Assembly: GCF_009604375.1 (NCBI RefSeq)
Contig: NZ_WEGH01000001.1
Location: forward strand, 744,001 to 808,000
Reading direction: 5' to 3'
Length of the DNA: 64,000 bases
From: Actinomadura macrotermitis
GTDB lineage: Bacteria; Actinomycetota; Actinomycetes; Streptosporangiales; Streptosporangiaceae
Shown: one piece after another, positions 27,779 to 35,610 of the stretch
How positions within the stretch are numbered: position 1 is the first letter of the stretch
Layout of the letters: every line of letters starts with the position of its first letter
Notes under the pieces: model-generated
What the model was told of the DNA's origin: nothing
What the model saw: only the letters and a program-made list of their open reading frames with translations
Database searches by the model: none
Translations under genes and position numbers: made by a program

Positions 27779-27813
27779 CCCACTTTCCAGACTAAACAAG
27801 TGGGGAAAGTGGG
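27779..27813 (+). repeat. Inverted repeat in the 5' leader of the polyester hydrolase gene
   Basis: CCCACTTTCC (27779-27788) pairs with GGAAAGTGGG (27804-27813) around a 15-nt loop, between the promoter and the start codon. It could form an mRNA stem-loop (attenuator or stabiliser) or be a second operator. Confidence 0.6.
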
Positions 27814-27841
27814 TTTTCCGGTCGACGCGAGGAGTCCCCCC

Positions 27842-28744
27842 ATGAGATCCGGTTCGCGCGGGATGGCGGCCGTCCCCCTTCTGCTGGCCCTGGCCGCCAC
27901 CGCACCGGTGGCCGGAGCGGTGCCGGCCTCCGCGGGCATCGCCCGGCAGGCCGCCGCCGTGTCCTACGAGCGCGGCCCCGCGCCCACCCTGGCGGGCATC
28001 CGCGCCGCGCGGGGCCCGTTCACCTATTCGACCGTCGCCGTCTCCGCCGCCGCGACCGGCGGGACCTTCGGCGGCGGCACCGTCTACTACCCCGACGACA
28101 CCACCCAGGGCACCTTCGGCGGCATCGCCGTCTCCCCCGGTTACAACGCCCCCGAGAGCAAGGTCGCCTGGCTCGGCCCGCGGCTGGCCTCGCAGGGGTT
28201 CATCGTGATCACCATCACCACCAAGAGCCTCACCGACCAGCCCACCGCCCGCGGCCAGCAGCTGCTGGCCGCGCTGGACTACCTGACCGTCCGGTCCCCG
28301 GCCGCCGTCCGGCAGCGCCTGGACGCCGCCCGGCTCGCGGTGTCGGGCCACTCGATGGGCGGCGGCGGCGCGCTGTACGCCGCCTGGACGCGGCCGGGCC
28401 TGAAGGCCGCGGTGCCGCTCGCGCCGTACCACACGATCAAGAACTGGTCCGGCATCACGGTCCCGACGCTGGTCCAGGCCGGGTCCCAGGACACCCTGAC
28501 GCCGCCCGGCACGTTCGCCGAGCCGATCTACCAGAGCCTGACCGGCGCCCGCGAGCGCGCGTACGCCGAGTTCGCCGGCGCCGCCCACCCCACGTTCACC
28601 GGCGAGAACGCGGGGATCGGCGCGCTGGAGGTGGCCTGGCTGAAGCGGTTCGTCGACGACGACGCCCGCTATGAGCAGTTCCTGTGCCCGGCGCCGGCGG
28701 ACCCCGGGCTGGCGGAGTACCGCGACTCGTGCCCCTCGGCGTAG
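27842..28744 (+). CDS. Secreted cutinase / PET-hydrolase-type polyester hydrolase
   Basis: A 300-residue secreted alpha/beta hydrolase (signal peptide to about ASA31), close in pattern to actinomycete cutinases such as TfCut2 and LCC. It shows YERGPAPTL, FGGGTVYYP, FGGIAVSPGYNAPESKVAWLGPRLASQGFIV, nucleophile Ser171 in GHSMGGGG, Asp217 in AGSQDTLTPP and His249 in AAHPTF. Oxyanion-hole residues would be Tyr101 and Met172; the C-terminal pair C282/C297 (FLCPAPADPGLAEYRDSC) matches the conserved disulfide. In the substrate groove the family tryptophan of PWHT is replaced by Tyr196 (PYHT). These enzymes cleave cutin and synthetic polyesters outside the cell. Activity on any given polymer is untested. 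GAGGAG precedes the ATG. Confidence 0.92.
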   Translation: MRSGSRGMAAVPLLLALAATAPVAGAVPASAGIARQAAAVSYERGPAPTLAGIRAARGPFTYSTVAVSAAATGGTFGGGTVYYPDDTTQGTFGGIAVSPGYNAPESKVAWLGPRLASQGFIVITITTKSLTDQPTARGQQLLAALDYLTVRSPAAVRQRLDAARLAVSGHSMGGGGALYAAWTRPGLKAAVPLAPYHTIKNWSGITVPTLVQAGSQDTLTPPGTFAEPIYQSLTGARERAYAEFAGAAHPTFTGENAGIGALEVAWLKRFVDDDARYEQFLCPAPADPGLAEYRDSCPSA

Positions 28745-28766
28745 CCGGCGGGCGGCGGGCGGCCGT

Positions 28767-28796
28767 GTTGACAGGAGCGATTACATGCAACATGCT
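28767..28796 (+). promoter_or_regulatory. Promoter/operator of the GntR-led operon, matching the hydrolase promoter
   Basis: TTGACA at 28768-28773, a 17-nt spacer and CATGCT at 28791-28796. The spacer contains TTACATGCAA (28781-28790), the counterpart of TTGCATGCAA at 27757. The operator therefore overlaps the core promoter, consistent with autorepression by the GntR product. Confidence 0.7.
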
Positions 28797-28831
28797 CCTT
28801 CCCGGCAAACTCTACCTATTTAGGGGGGAAT

Positions 28832-29545
28832 ATGGTCGCCGCCTTTCCCGAGCTCGAGCCGGTGGCCGTGGGCGACGCGCTGGCCGACCAGGCCTACCGC
28901 CGCCTGCGGGCCGCGATCGTGGAGCGCCGGCTCCCGCCGGGGACCCGGCTGTCGGTGCCCGACGTCGCCCGCCGGCTCGGGGTCAGCCGCAGCCCGGCCC
29001 GGGAGGCGATCGCCCAGATCGTCGGCGACGGGCTGGCCACCTTCGCGCCCCGCAAGGGCGCGGTGGTCGCCACGGTCACCCTGGCGGACCTGCGCGAGAT
29101 CTACGAGATCCGCGAGGTGCTCGAAGGGCTGGCCGCCCGGCTGGCGGCCAGCCGGATCACCGAGGGCGAGCTGGACGGGCTGCGCGAGGTGGCCCGCCGG
29201 CACCGGGAGGCGATCGAGGCCGGCGACGTGGCCCGGCACATGGACCTGGACCAGGAGTTCCACCTGCGGATCCGGCGGATCGCCCGCAACGGCCGGCTGC
29301 TGGAGCCGCTGGAGCGGTTCCAGGCGCAGGTCCGCATCGCCATGGACACCACCCGGCGGTCGCCGGGCGGCATGCCGCAGGCGCTCGCCGAGCACGAGCT
29401 GATCATCGCCCGGCTGGCCGGGCGCGACCCCGAGGGCGCCGAGGCGTCGGCGCGGGCGCACATCATCCGGCTGCGCCGGGAGCTGGTCTCCCGCGACGGA
29501 CAGGAAGGAGAAGGGCATGACGACGGTCACCGCGCCCCCCGCTGA
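28832..29545 (+). CDS. GntR-family (FCD/FadR subfamily) regulator
   Basis: A 237-residue regulator. The N-terminal winged helix is DQAYRRLRAAIVERRLPPGTRLSVPDVARRLGVSRSPAREAIAQIVGDGLATFAPRKGAVVATV (~20-85). The all-helical FCD ligand domain follows, with REIYEIREVLEGLAARLAA, DLDQEFHLRIRRIARN and AEHELIIARLAGRDPEGAEASARAHI; the Asp/His positions can bind a metal that holds a carboxylate effector. GGGGGG lies just before the ATG. Its 3' end overlaps the permease gene by 29 nt. It is the likely regulator of its own operon and of the polyester hydrolase, since both promoters carry the same TGCATGCAA-type site. Confidence 0.93.
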   Translation: MVAAFPELEPVAVGDALADQAYRRLRAAIVERRLPPGTRLSVPDVARRLGVSRSPAREAIAQIVGDGLATFAPRKGAVVATVTLADLREIYEIREVLEGLAARLAASRITEGELDGLREVARRHREAIEAGDVARHMDLDQEFHLRIRRIARNGRLLEPLERFQAQVRIAMDTTRRSPGGMPQALAEHELIIARLAGRDPEGAEASARAHIIRLRRELVSRDGQEGEGHDDGHRAPR

Positions 29546-30332
29546 GGCGCCGCCGCGGCGCGGCGCCCCCGAGTGGCCGGCCCGGCTCGGCTACGGGACG
29601 GCCGGGTTCGCCCTGCTGGTCGCGGGCTGGTACGGCGCGTACCTGCTGGGCCTGGTCGCCGACGGGCTGCTGCCGCGCCCCGACGAGGTCGCGGTGGCGG
29701 CCTGGCGCCGGCTCACCGGGCAGGGCCTGCTGACCGACCTGCGGATCAGCGTCACCCGGGTGGTCATCGGCGTGGCCCTCGGCAGCGCCCTGGCCGTGCC
29801 CGCCGGTTTCCTGCTGGCGTGGTACCGGCCGGTGCGGCTGATGTTCGGCCCGCTGGTCGGCTTCTTCCGCGCGCTGCCGCCGATCGCGCTGGTGCCGCTG
29901 GTCATCGTGTACTTCGGCATCGGCGAGACGGCGCGGATCTCGATCCTGGCCTACGCGGCGTTCTTCGTCTCGGTCGTGGTGGTGCACGAGGGCGTGGCGT
30001 CGATCGAGCCGATCTACATCAAGGCGGCCCGGTCGCTCGGCGCCACCGAACCGGAGGTGTTCCGCCGCTGCGTGCTGCCGCTGGTCGTGCCGCAGTTCCT
30101 GGTGGCGGTCCGGGTCGCGCTCGGCGTGAGCTGGGCGACGCTGGTCGCCGCCGAGCTGGTCGCCGCGCACCGCGGCCTCGGCGCGGTGATCCAGAACGCC
30201 GGCGACTTCATGCGCGTCCCCGACGTCTACGTCGGCATCGTGCTCATCGGGGCGGTCGCCCTGGTGATGGACCAGCTGCTCAAGGCGGCGATGGGGCGGG
30301 CCACCCGCTGGCAGGAGAGGACGGGCGGATGA
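29517..30332 (+). CDS. ABC importer permease (SsuC/TauC family)
   Basis: A 271-residue permease of the nitrate/sulfonate/taurine family with about six membrane helices. The EAA-type coupling loop is EGVASIEPIYIKAARSLGATEPEVFRRCVLPLVVPQFLVAVRVALGVSWATLVAAELVAAHRGLGAVIQNAGDFM, highly typical. The start has GGAAGGAGAAGG upstream and lies within the end of the GntR gene, so the two are coupled. It forms an importer with the next two products. Confidence 0.93.
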   Translation: MTTVTAPPAEAPPRRGAPEWPARLGYGTAGFALLVAGWYGAYLLGLVADGLLPRPDEVAVAAWRRLTGQGLLTDLRISVTRVVIGVALGSALAVPAGFLLAWYRPVRLMFGPLVGFFRALPPIALVPLVIVYFGIGETARISILAYAAFFVSVVVVHEGVASIEPIYIKAARSLGATEPEVFRRCVLPLVVPQFLVAVRVALGVSWATLVAAELVAAHRGLGAVIQNAGDFMRVPDVYVGIVLIGAVALVMDQLLKAAMGRATRWQERTGG

Positions 30333-31135
30333 GCGAGGCGATCGGTTTCCGGAACGTGCGCAAGTCGTTCCGCCGCCGGGGCGGGGAGCTGCCGGTGATC
30401 GACGGCGCGGACTTCGCGCTGGCGCGGGGCGAGTTCGTCTCGGTGCTCGGCCCGTCGGGCTGCGGCAAGTCGACGCTGCTCAACATGGCCGCCGGCTTCG
30501 AGACCGCCGACTCCGGCGAGGTGCTGGCCGGAGGCGCCCCGGTCACCGGGCCCGACCACACCCGCGGGGTGGTGTTCCAGCAGTACGCCGTCTTCCCCTG
30601 GCTGACGGTCGCCGACAACATCGCGTTCGGGCTCCGGCTGGCCGCCTGCGGCATCCCCCGCGACCGGCACGCGGCCATCGTGGAACGTTACATCGGCCTG
30701 ATGGGGCTGCGCGGCTTCGAGAACGCCTACCCCAAGGAGCTGTCGGGCGGGATGCGCCAGCGGGTGGCGATCGCCCGCGCCTACGCCCCCGGCCCGGAAC
30801 TGCTGCTGATGGACGAGCCCTTCGCGGCGCTGGACGCCCAGACCCGCGAGTCCATGCAGGAGCTGCTGCACGACATCCAGCTCACCGAGCGCCGCACGGT
30901 CATGCTGATCACCCACTCGGTGGAGGAGGCGCTGTTCCTGTCCCACCGGGTCGTGGTGATGACGCCCCGCCCGTCGCGGGTCAGCGAGATCGTCCCGGTC
31001 GGCATCCCGTTCCCCCGGACCCCTGAGACCCGGCTCAGCCCCGAGTTCATCGGGCTGCGCCGCCGGTTGGAAGAACTCCTGCGCGGCCTGTCGGCCGCGC
31101 AGGCCAGCACGCCCAAGGAAGGCAGGGCCGCATGA
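30329..31135 (+). CDS. ABC importer ATPase (SsuB/TauB family)
   Basis: A 268-residue ATPase with Walker A GPSGCGKSTL, Q-loop VVFQQYAVFPWLTVADNIAFGL, signature LSGGMRQRVAIARAYAPGPELLLMDEPFAALDAQTRE and the switch histidine ITHSVEEALFLSHRVVVMTPRP. The FPWLTV and EEALFL segments are typical of the nitrate/sulfonate/taurine family. It overlaps the preceding and following genes by 4 nt (ATGA). Confidence 0.95.
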   Translation: MSEAIGFRNVRKSFRRRGGELPVIDGADFALARGEFVSVLGPSGCGKSTLLNMAAGFETADSGEVLAGGAPVTGPDHTRGVVFQQYAVFPWLTVADNIAFGLRLAACGIPRDRHAAIVERYIGLMGLRGFENAYPKELSGGMRQRVAIARAYAPGPELLLMDEPFAALDAQTRESMQELLHDIQLTERRTVMLITHSVEEALFLSHRVVVMTPRPSRVSEIVPVGIPFPRTPETRLSPEFIGLRRRLEELLRGLSAAQASTPKEGRAA

Positions 31136-32178
31136 GAGCGCGCCGCAAGTTCCCCACTGTCATCGCGACCGCGGTCGCGTTCCTGCTCGCCGTGACCGGC
31201 TGCGCCCTGGAGGAGGGCCCCGGCTCGGGCGGCGGGACCAAGGACGGCCGGACGGTGGTCCGCGTCGGCTACCTGCACACCGTGGCCGTCGACGCGCACC
31301 TGTGGCTCGGCCTGGCCAAGGGCCTGTTCGCCAAGCACGGCCTGGAGGTCAAGCTGGTGAAGTTCGACACCGGCATCGCCGAGAGCCAGGCGCTGACCGG
31401 CGGGTCGATCGACGTGGCCGTCATGGGCGCGGTCCTGTCGAACTTCCCCGCCCGGGGGCAGGGCAAGGTGTTCCTGCTGAACGGCGTCGAGTACGACACC
31501 GCCCAGCTCTGGGTGCGCAAGGACTCGGGCATCCGCAGCGTGGCCGATCTGGCGGGCAAGAAGGTCGCCACGACGCAGGGCACGACGGGCCATGTGTTCC
31601 TGCACACCGCGTTGAAGAGCGAGGGGGTGGACCCGGCCAAGGTCACCGTGGTGAACTCGCCGATGCCCGCCGCCGTCAACGCCCTGATCAGCGGCGCGGT
31701 CCCGGCGGCGGCAATCTGGGTGCCGTTCGACCAGCAGATCCGCAAGAGCCTGCCCGACGCGCGGCTGATCACCTCCGCCAAGCGCTACTACCCGAAGGCG
31801 ACGGTGGCCGACGGCTGGGTCGCCAACAACGCCTACCACGCCAAGAACCGCGCGACCCTGACCAAGCTCGCCGCCGCCTGGCTGGACGTCAACCGGCTGC
31901 TGGTCGGCGACACCGCCGCCAGCCTGAACGTGGTCCACCAGCAGGGCTACAAGAACGACGCGACGCTGCAGGACGTCACCCGCAACTACGGCTTCGGCAA
32001 GTCGTTCGGCAACGAGCAGTGGGCGGCCTACTACCGCGACGGCACCGCCGCCGGGTGGATCGGGCAGGTCACGCGCACGTTCGTGGAGCTGGGCGGCCTG
32101 CCCGAGTACCGCGACCCGAAGACCTTCTTCGACACGCAGATCTTCCTGGACGCCTACAACGCCTCGAAGGGTTCGTGA
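31132..32178 (+). CDS. ABC importer substrate-binding lipoprotein (NMT1/SsuA type)
   Basis: A 348-residue periplasmic-type binding protein anchored as a lipoprotein (FPTVIATAVAFLLAVTGCALEEG; lipobox VTGC). The NMT1/SsuA fold is seen in VRVGYLHTVAVDAHLWLGLAKGLFAKHGLEVKLVKFDTGIAESQALTGGSIDVAVMGA and later LAGKKVATTQGTTGHVFLHTALKSEGVDPAKVTVVNSPMPAAVNALISGAVPAAAIWVP. Members bind sulfonates, nitrate, aromatic acids or pyrimidine precursors. The catabolic genes that follow suggest an organic acid. Confidence 0.92.
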   Translation: MRARRKFPTVIATAVAFLLAVTGCALEEGPGSGGGTKDGRTVVRVGYLHTVAVDAHLWLGLAKGLFAKHGLEVKLVKFDTGIAESQALTGGSIDVAVMGAVLSNFPARGQGKVFLLNGVEYDTAQLWVRKDSGIRSVADLAGKKVATTQGTTGHVFLHTALKSEGVDPAKVTVVNSPMPAAVNALISGAVPAAAIWVPFDQQIRKSLPDARLITSAKRYYPKATVADGWVANNAYHAKNRATLTKLAAAWLDVNRLLVGDTAASLNVVHQQGYKNDATLQDVTRNYGFGKSFGNEQWAAYYRDGTAAGWIGQVTRTFVELGGLPEYRDPKTFFDTQIFLDAYNASKGS

Positions 32179-33053
32179 TGACCGCCGTCTCTGTGATCGG
32201 GCTGGGTGCGATGGGCGGGCGCGCCGCCGCCCGGCTGGCCGCCGACCACCCCACCCTCGGCTACGACCTGTCCCCGGCCGCGCGCGAGGCCGCCGCGCAG
32301 CAGGGCGTCCAGATCGTCGACACTCCTGAGCAGGCCGCAAAGGCCGACGTGGTGCTGCTGTCGCTGCCCATGCCCGCCGACGTGGTGGCGGTCGCCGAGG
32401 ACGTCCTGGCGAGCCACCTCGGCGAAGGCGCGGTCGTGGTGGACCTGTCCACCATCGACCCGGCCGGCGCCCAGACCGCCGCAGCGGCGGTGGCCGCGCG
32501 CGGCGCGGTCTACCTGGACGCGCCCGTGCTGGGGCGGCCCGCCCGGTGCGGCGCCTGGACGCTGACCGCGGGCGGCGACGCCGCGGCGGTGGAGCGGGTC
32601 CGGCCGCTGCTGGAGGCGACGATCGCCCGGGCCGTCGTGCGCGTCGGCGACGTCGGCGCGGGCAGCGTCGTCAAGCTGCTCAACAACCTGATGTTCGGCG
32701 CGATCAACGCCGTCACCGCCGAGGTGCTGACCATCTGCCGGCTGGCCGGCGTCGACCCCGCGCTGTTCGCCGGGACCGTGGCCGAGTCGGGTGCCGCGAC
32801 CGTCAGCGGGCTGTTCCGGGAGCTGGCCCCCAAGATCGTCGAGGGTGATCTCACGCCGGCCTTCGCGCTGGACCTGCTGGCCAAGGACAACCGGCTGGCC
32901 GTCGCGCTGGCCGGTGCGAGCGGGGCGCCCACCCTGATCGGCTCCGCGGTCGACCAGGTCAACCGCCTCGCCGTCGCCCGGGGGTACGGCGCGCTGGACA
33001 CCGCGGCCGTGCACCGCCTGTACGCCGACCTGTCCGCGGACCGGCCGGCGTGA
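32178..33053 (+). CDS. NAD(P)-dependent dehydrogenase of the 3-hydroxyisobutyrate dehydrogenase family
   Basis: A 291-residue beta-hydroxyacid-dehydrogenase-type enzyme. The cofactor motif is VIGLGAMGGRAAARL and the catalytic lysine is Lys166 in GAGSVVKLLNNLMFG. The substrate loop normally DAPVSGG reads DAPVLGRPARCGAWTL (114-128), a variant seen in branches that differ from true 3-hydroxyisobutyrate or tartronate-semialdehyde reductases, so the substrate is uncertain. It starts on the last base of the binding-protein gene and ends overlapping the next gene (GTGA). With the MR-family enzyme and aldehyde dehydrogenase it forms a short catabolic route. Confidence 0.88.
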   Translation: MTAVSVIGLGAMGGRAAARLAADHPTLGYDLSPAAREAAAQQGVQIVDTPEQAAKADVVLLSLPMPADVVAVAEDVLASHLGEGAVVVDLSTIDPAGAQTAAAAVAARGAVYLDAPVLGRPARCGAWTLTAGGDAAAVERVRPLLEATIARAVVRVGDVGAGSVVKLLNNLMFGAINAVTAEVLTICRLAGVDPALFAGTVAESGAATVSGLFRELAPKIVEGDLTPAFALDLLAKDNRLAVALAGASGAPTLIGSAVDQVNRLAVARGYGALDTAAVHRLYADLSADRPA

Positions 33054-34177
33054 CGGCGGCGCTGCCGATCGAGGACCTGCGCGTCCGGGTGTTCGAGGTG
33101 CCGCTGGACGAGCCGGTGCCGATGTCGTTCGCGTCGCTGCGCGCGCGCCGCACCTGCGTGGTCGAGATCCGCGCGGGCGGCCTGGTCGGCATCGGGGAGA
33201 GCTGGGTCAACCACCCGTCGTGGGCGTGGCGGGAGCGGGTCGCGACCCTGCGCGAGGGCGTGGCCCCCCTGCTGGCGGGCCAGGACGCGGCCGACGTCCG
33301 CGCCGTCCACGGCCGCCTCGTCCGGGAACTGCTACCCCTCGGCCGCCAGTGGGGCGCGCCCGGCCCGATCTGGCAGGCGATCAGCGGCGTCGACATGGCG
33401 CTGTGGGACCTGGCCGCGAAGGCTGCGGGCGTGCCGCTGGCGGTGCTGCTCGGCGCGCCGGGGCCGCCCGCCCCGGTGCCGGTGTACGCCAGCGGGATCG
33501 GCCCGGACCGGGTGGAGGACCTCACCGAGCGGGCGCTCGCGCTCGGCGCGCGCGCCCTCAAGGTCAAGATCGGGTTCGGCCGCGAGCGCGACGAGGCCGT
33601 GCTGCGCGCGGCCCGCGCCACGGCCGGGGACGCCGCCCAGGTGTTCGCCGACGCCAACCAGGCGTGGACGCCCGGCGAGGCCGTCGAGATGTGCGCGCTG
33701 CTGGCCGACCACGGCGTCGCCTGGTGCGAGGAACCGGTCGCCGGCAACGCCCTGCGCGACCTGGAGGAGGTCCACCGCCGCACCGGGATGCCCCTGGCGA
33801 CCGGCGAGAACGTCTACACCGAGGAGGCGTTCGCCGGCTACCTGGCCTCCCCCGCCGTCGCGCACATCCAGCCCGACGTGGCCAAGACCGGCGGCGTCAC
33901 CACGGCCCTGGCGGTCGCCGCGCGTACAGCCGAGCACGGCACGGCCTTCACCCCGCACTGCTACACCGGCGCGCCGACCGTCGCGGCCACCGCCCACGTC
34001 GCGGCGGCGGCCGGCGCGGCATGGGTCGAGTTCGACGTGCGCGACAACCGGCTGCGCACCGACCTGACGACCGTGCCGTTCCAGGTCCGCGACGGAGCCC
34101 TGGCCGTCCCGGACGGCCCGGGCCTCGGCATCGAGCTGGACGAGGAACGGATCGCCCCCTACGCCCTCCCCGTTTGA
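33050..34177 (+). CDS. Mandelate racemase/muconate-lactonizing (enolase superfamily) enzyme
   Basis: A 375-residue enolase-superfamily member. The capping domain comes first (VRVFEVPLDEPVPMSFASLRARRTCVVEI). The barrel carries the KxK base pair (K171, K173 in ALKVKIGFG), metal ligands D201 (FADANQAW), E227 (WCEEP) and E253 (ATGENVY), then D276 (HIQPDVAKTGG) and H303 (TPHCYTG). KxK plus a His/Asp dyad places it in the mandelate-racemase subgroup, which contains racemases and many sugar-acid dehydratases. It abstracts the alpha proton of a carboxylate. The neighbours suggest an acid-sugar or hydroxyacid substrate; this is inference. Confidence 0.9.
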   Translation: MTAALPIEDLRVRVFEVPLDEPVPMSFASLRARRTCVVEIRAGGLVGIGESWVNHPSWAWRERVATLREGVAPLLAGQDAADVRAVHGRLVRELLPLGRQWGAPGPIWQAISGVDMALWDLAAKAAGVPLAVLLGAPGPPAPVPVYASGIGPDRVEDLTERALALGARALKVKIGFGRERDEAVLRAARATAGDAAQVFADANQAWTPGEAVEMCALLADHGVAWCEEPVAGNALRDLEEVHRRTGMPLATGENVYTEEAFAGYLASPAVAHIQPDVAKTGGVTTALAVAARTAEHGTAFTPHCYTGAPTVAATAHVAAAAGAAWVEFDVRDNRLRTDLTTVPFQVRDGALAVPDGPGLGIELDEERIAPYALPV

Positions 34178-34191
34178 GAGGAAGACCCCTG

Positions 34192-35610
34192 ATGAGCGAT
34201 GTGGTACCCGGCGTCCGCCTCGGCGGCGCCACCACCGGCGGACACGACCACCGCGAGGTGCTCGACCCGGCGACGGGCGAGGTCGTCGGCGTCGTCGCCG
34301 AGGCCGGCGCCGACGACGTCGCCGCGGCCGTGGCGGCGGCGTCCGCCGCGCAGCCCGGCTGGGCGGCGGCTCCGCCGGCCGAGCGCGCCCGGCGGCTGCG
34401 GGCCGCCGCGGACGCGCTGCGGGCCCCGGACGTCACCGAGGAGCTGGCCGTCCTGGCGTCCCGCGAGACCGGCAAGCGGCTGGCCGAGGCGCGCGCCGAG
34501 GTCGGCTTCTCCGCCGCGTTCCTGGACTGGTTCGCCGATGCCGCCGCCACCGGCGTGCAGGAGCACCGGGTGGCCGGAGGGCGGCGCTTCCTCGTCGGGC
34601 GCCGCCCGCTCGGGGTCGTCGCGGCCGTCAGCCCCTGGAACTTCCCGCTGTCGATCCCCGCGCGCAAGATCGGCGCGGCGCTCGCCGCCGGGTGCGCCGT
34701 GGTGAACAAGCCGTCCGAGCTGGCCCCGCTGTCGGGCCTGCGCTTCGCCGAGGTCCTGGAGCCGTTCCTGCCGGACGGCGCGCTGACCACGGTGACCGGC
34801 GACGGCGCGCGCACCACCGTCCCGCTGATCGACGACCCCCGCGTCGCCGCCGTCAGCTTCACCGGCTCCACCCGCGTCGGCGTGCTGGTCGCCGCCCGCT
34901 GCGCCGCGTCCCTCACCCGGCCGCTGCTGGAGCTGGGCGGGCGGGCACCGTTCGTGGTGCGCGCCGACGCCGACCTGGACGCCGCCGTCGAGGTCCTCGC
35001 GGTGGCCAAGTACCGCAACAACGGCGCCTCCTGCATCGCGGCGAACAACGTGTTCGTCCACGAGAGCCGGTACGAGGAGTTCGTGGCGGCGTTCGCCGAC
35101 CGGACCCTCGCGCTGCGGCTCGGCGACCCGCGCGCCGACGCCACCGACCTGGGCCCGGTGATCAACGGGGAGCACGCGGCCCGGCTGGCGGAGCTGGTGG
35201 CGGACGCCCGCCGCCGGGGCGCCCGCGTCTGGCAGGGCGCCGACGTCCCGGCCACCGGGCACTTCGTGGCCCCGGCGGTCGTGGCGGCCGCCCCGGACAT
35301 GCCCGTCTGGGACCAGGAGGTCTTCGGCCCGGTCGTGGGCGTGCGCCCCTTCCACGACGACGACGCCCTGGCCCGGGAGATCAACGGCTGGGACTTCGGG
35401 CTCGGCGGCTACGTCTGCGGACGCGACACCGCCGCCGCGCTGGCGTTCGCCGAACGCCTCCAGATCGGCATCGTCGGCATCAACACCGGGACGCCCAACA
35501 CGCCCGAGGTGCCCTTCGGCGGGTTCAAGCACAGCGGGTACGGGCGTGAGGGCGGCGTCGCCGGGCTCCACGAGTTCACCGAGCCGCAGACGCTGTCGAT
35601 CGCGCTCTAG
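34192..35610 (+). CDS. NAD(P)+-dependent aldehyde dehydrogenase (semialdehyde dehydrogenase-like)
   Basis: A 472-residue aldehyde dehydrogenase. It has SPWNFPLSIPARKIGAALAAGCAVVNKPSE, nucleotide-binding SFTGSTRVG, general base Glu247 (LLELGG) and the catalytic Cys281 in RNNGASCIAANN. The C-terminal WDFGLGGYVCGRD and INTGTPNTPEVPFGGFKHSGYGREGG segments resemble succinate/glutarate semialdehyde dehydrogenases. It oxidises an aldehyde to the acid, probably the last step of the preceding pathway. GAGAGGAAGA lies ~10 nt upstream of the ATG. The stop codon overlaps the convergent ABC gene by 4 nt, so the two operons meet with no space between them. Confidence 0.92.
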   Translation: MSDVVPGVRLGGATTGGHDHREVLDPATGEVVGVVAEAGADDVAAAVAAASAAQPGWAAAPPAERARRLRAAADALRAPDVTEELAVLASRETGKRLAEARAEVGFSAAFLDWFADAAATGVQEHRVAGGRRFLVGRRPLGVVAAVSPWNFPLSIPARKIGAALAAGCAVVNKPSELAPLSGLRFAEVLEPFLPDGALTTVTGDGARTTVPLIDDPRVAAVSFTGSTRVGVLVAARCAASLTRPLLELGGRAPFVVRADADLDAAVEVLAVAKYRNNGASCIAANNVFVHESRYEEFVAAFADRTLALRLGDPRADATDLGPVINGEHAARLAELVADARRRGARVWQGADVPATGHFVAPAVVAAAPDMPVWDQEVFGPVVGVRPFHDDDALAREINGWDFGLGGYVCGRDTAAALAFAERLQIGIVGINTGTPNTPEVPFGGFKHSGYGREGGVAGLHEFTEPQTLSIAL

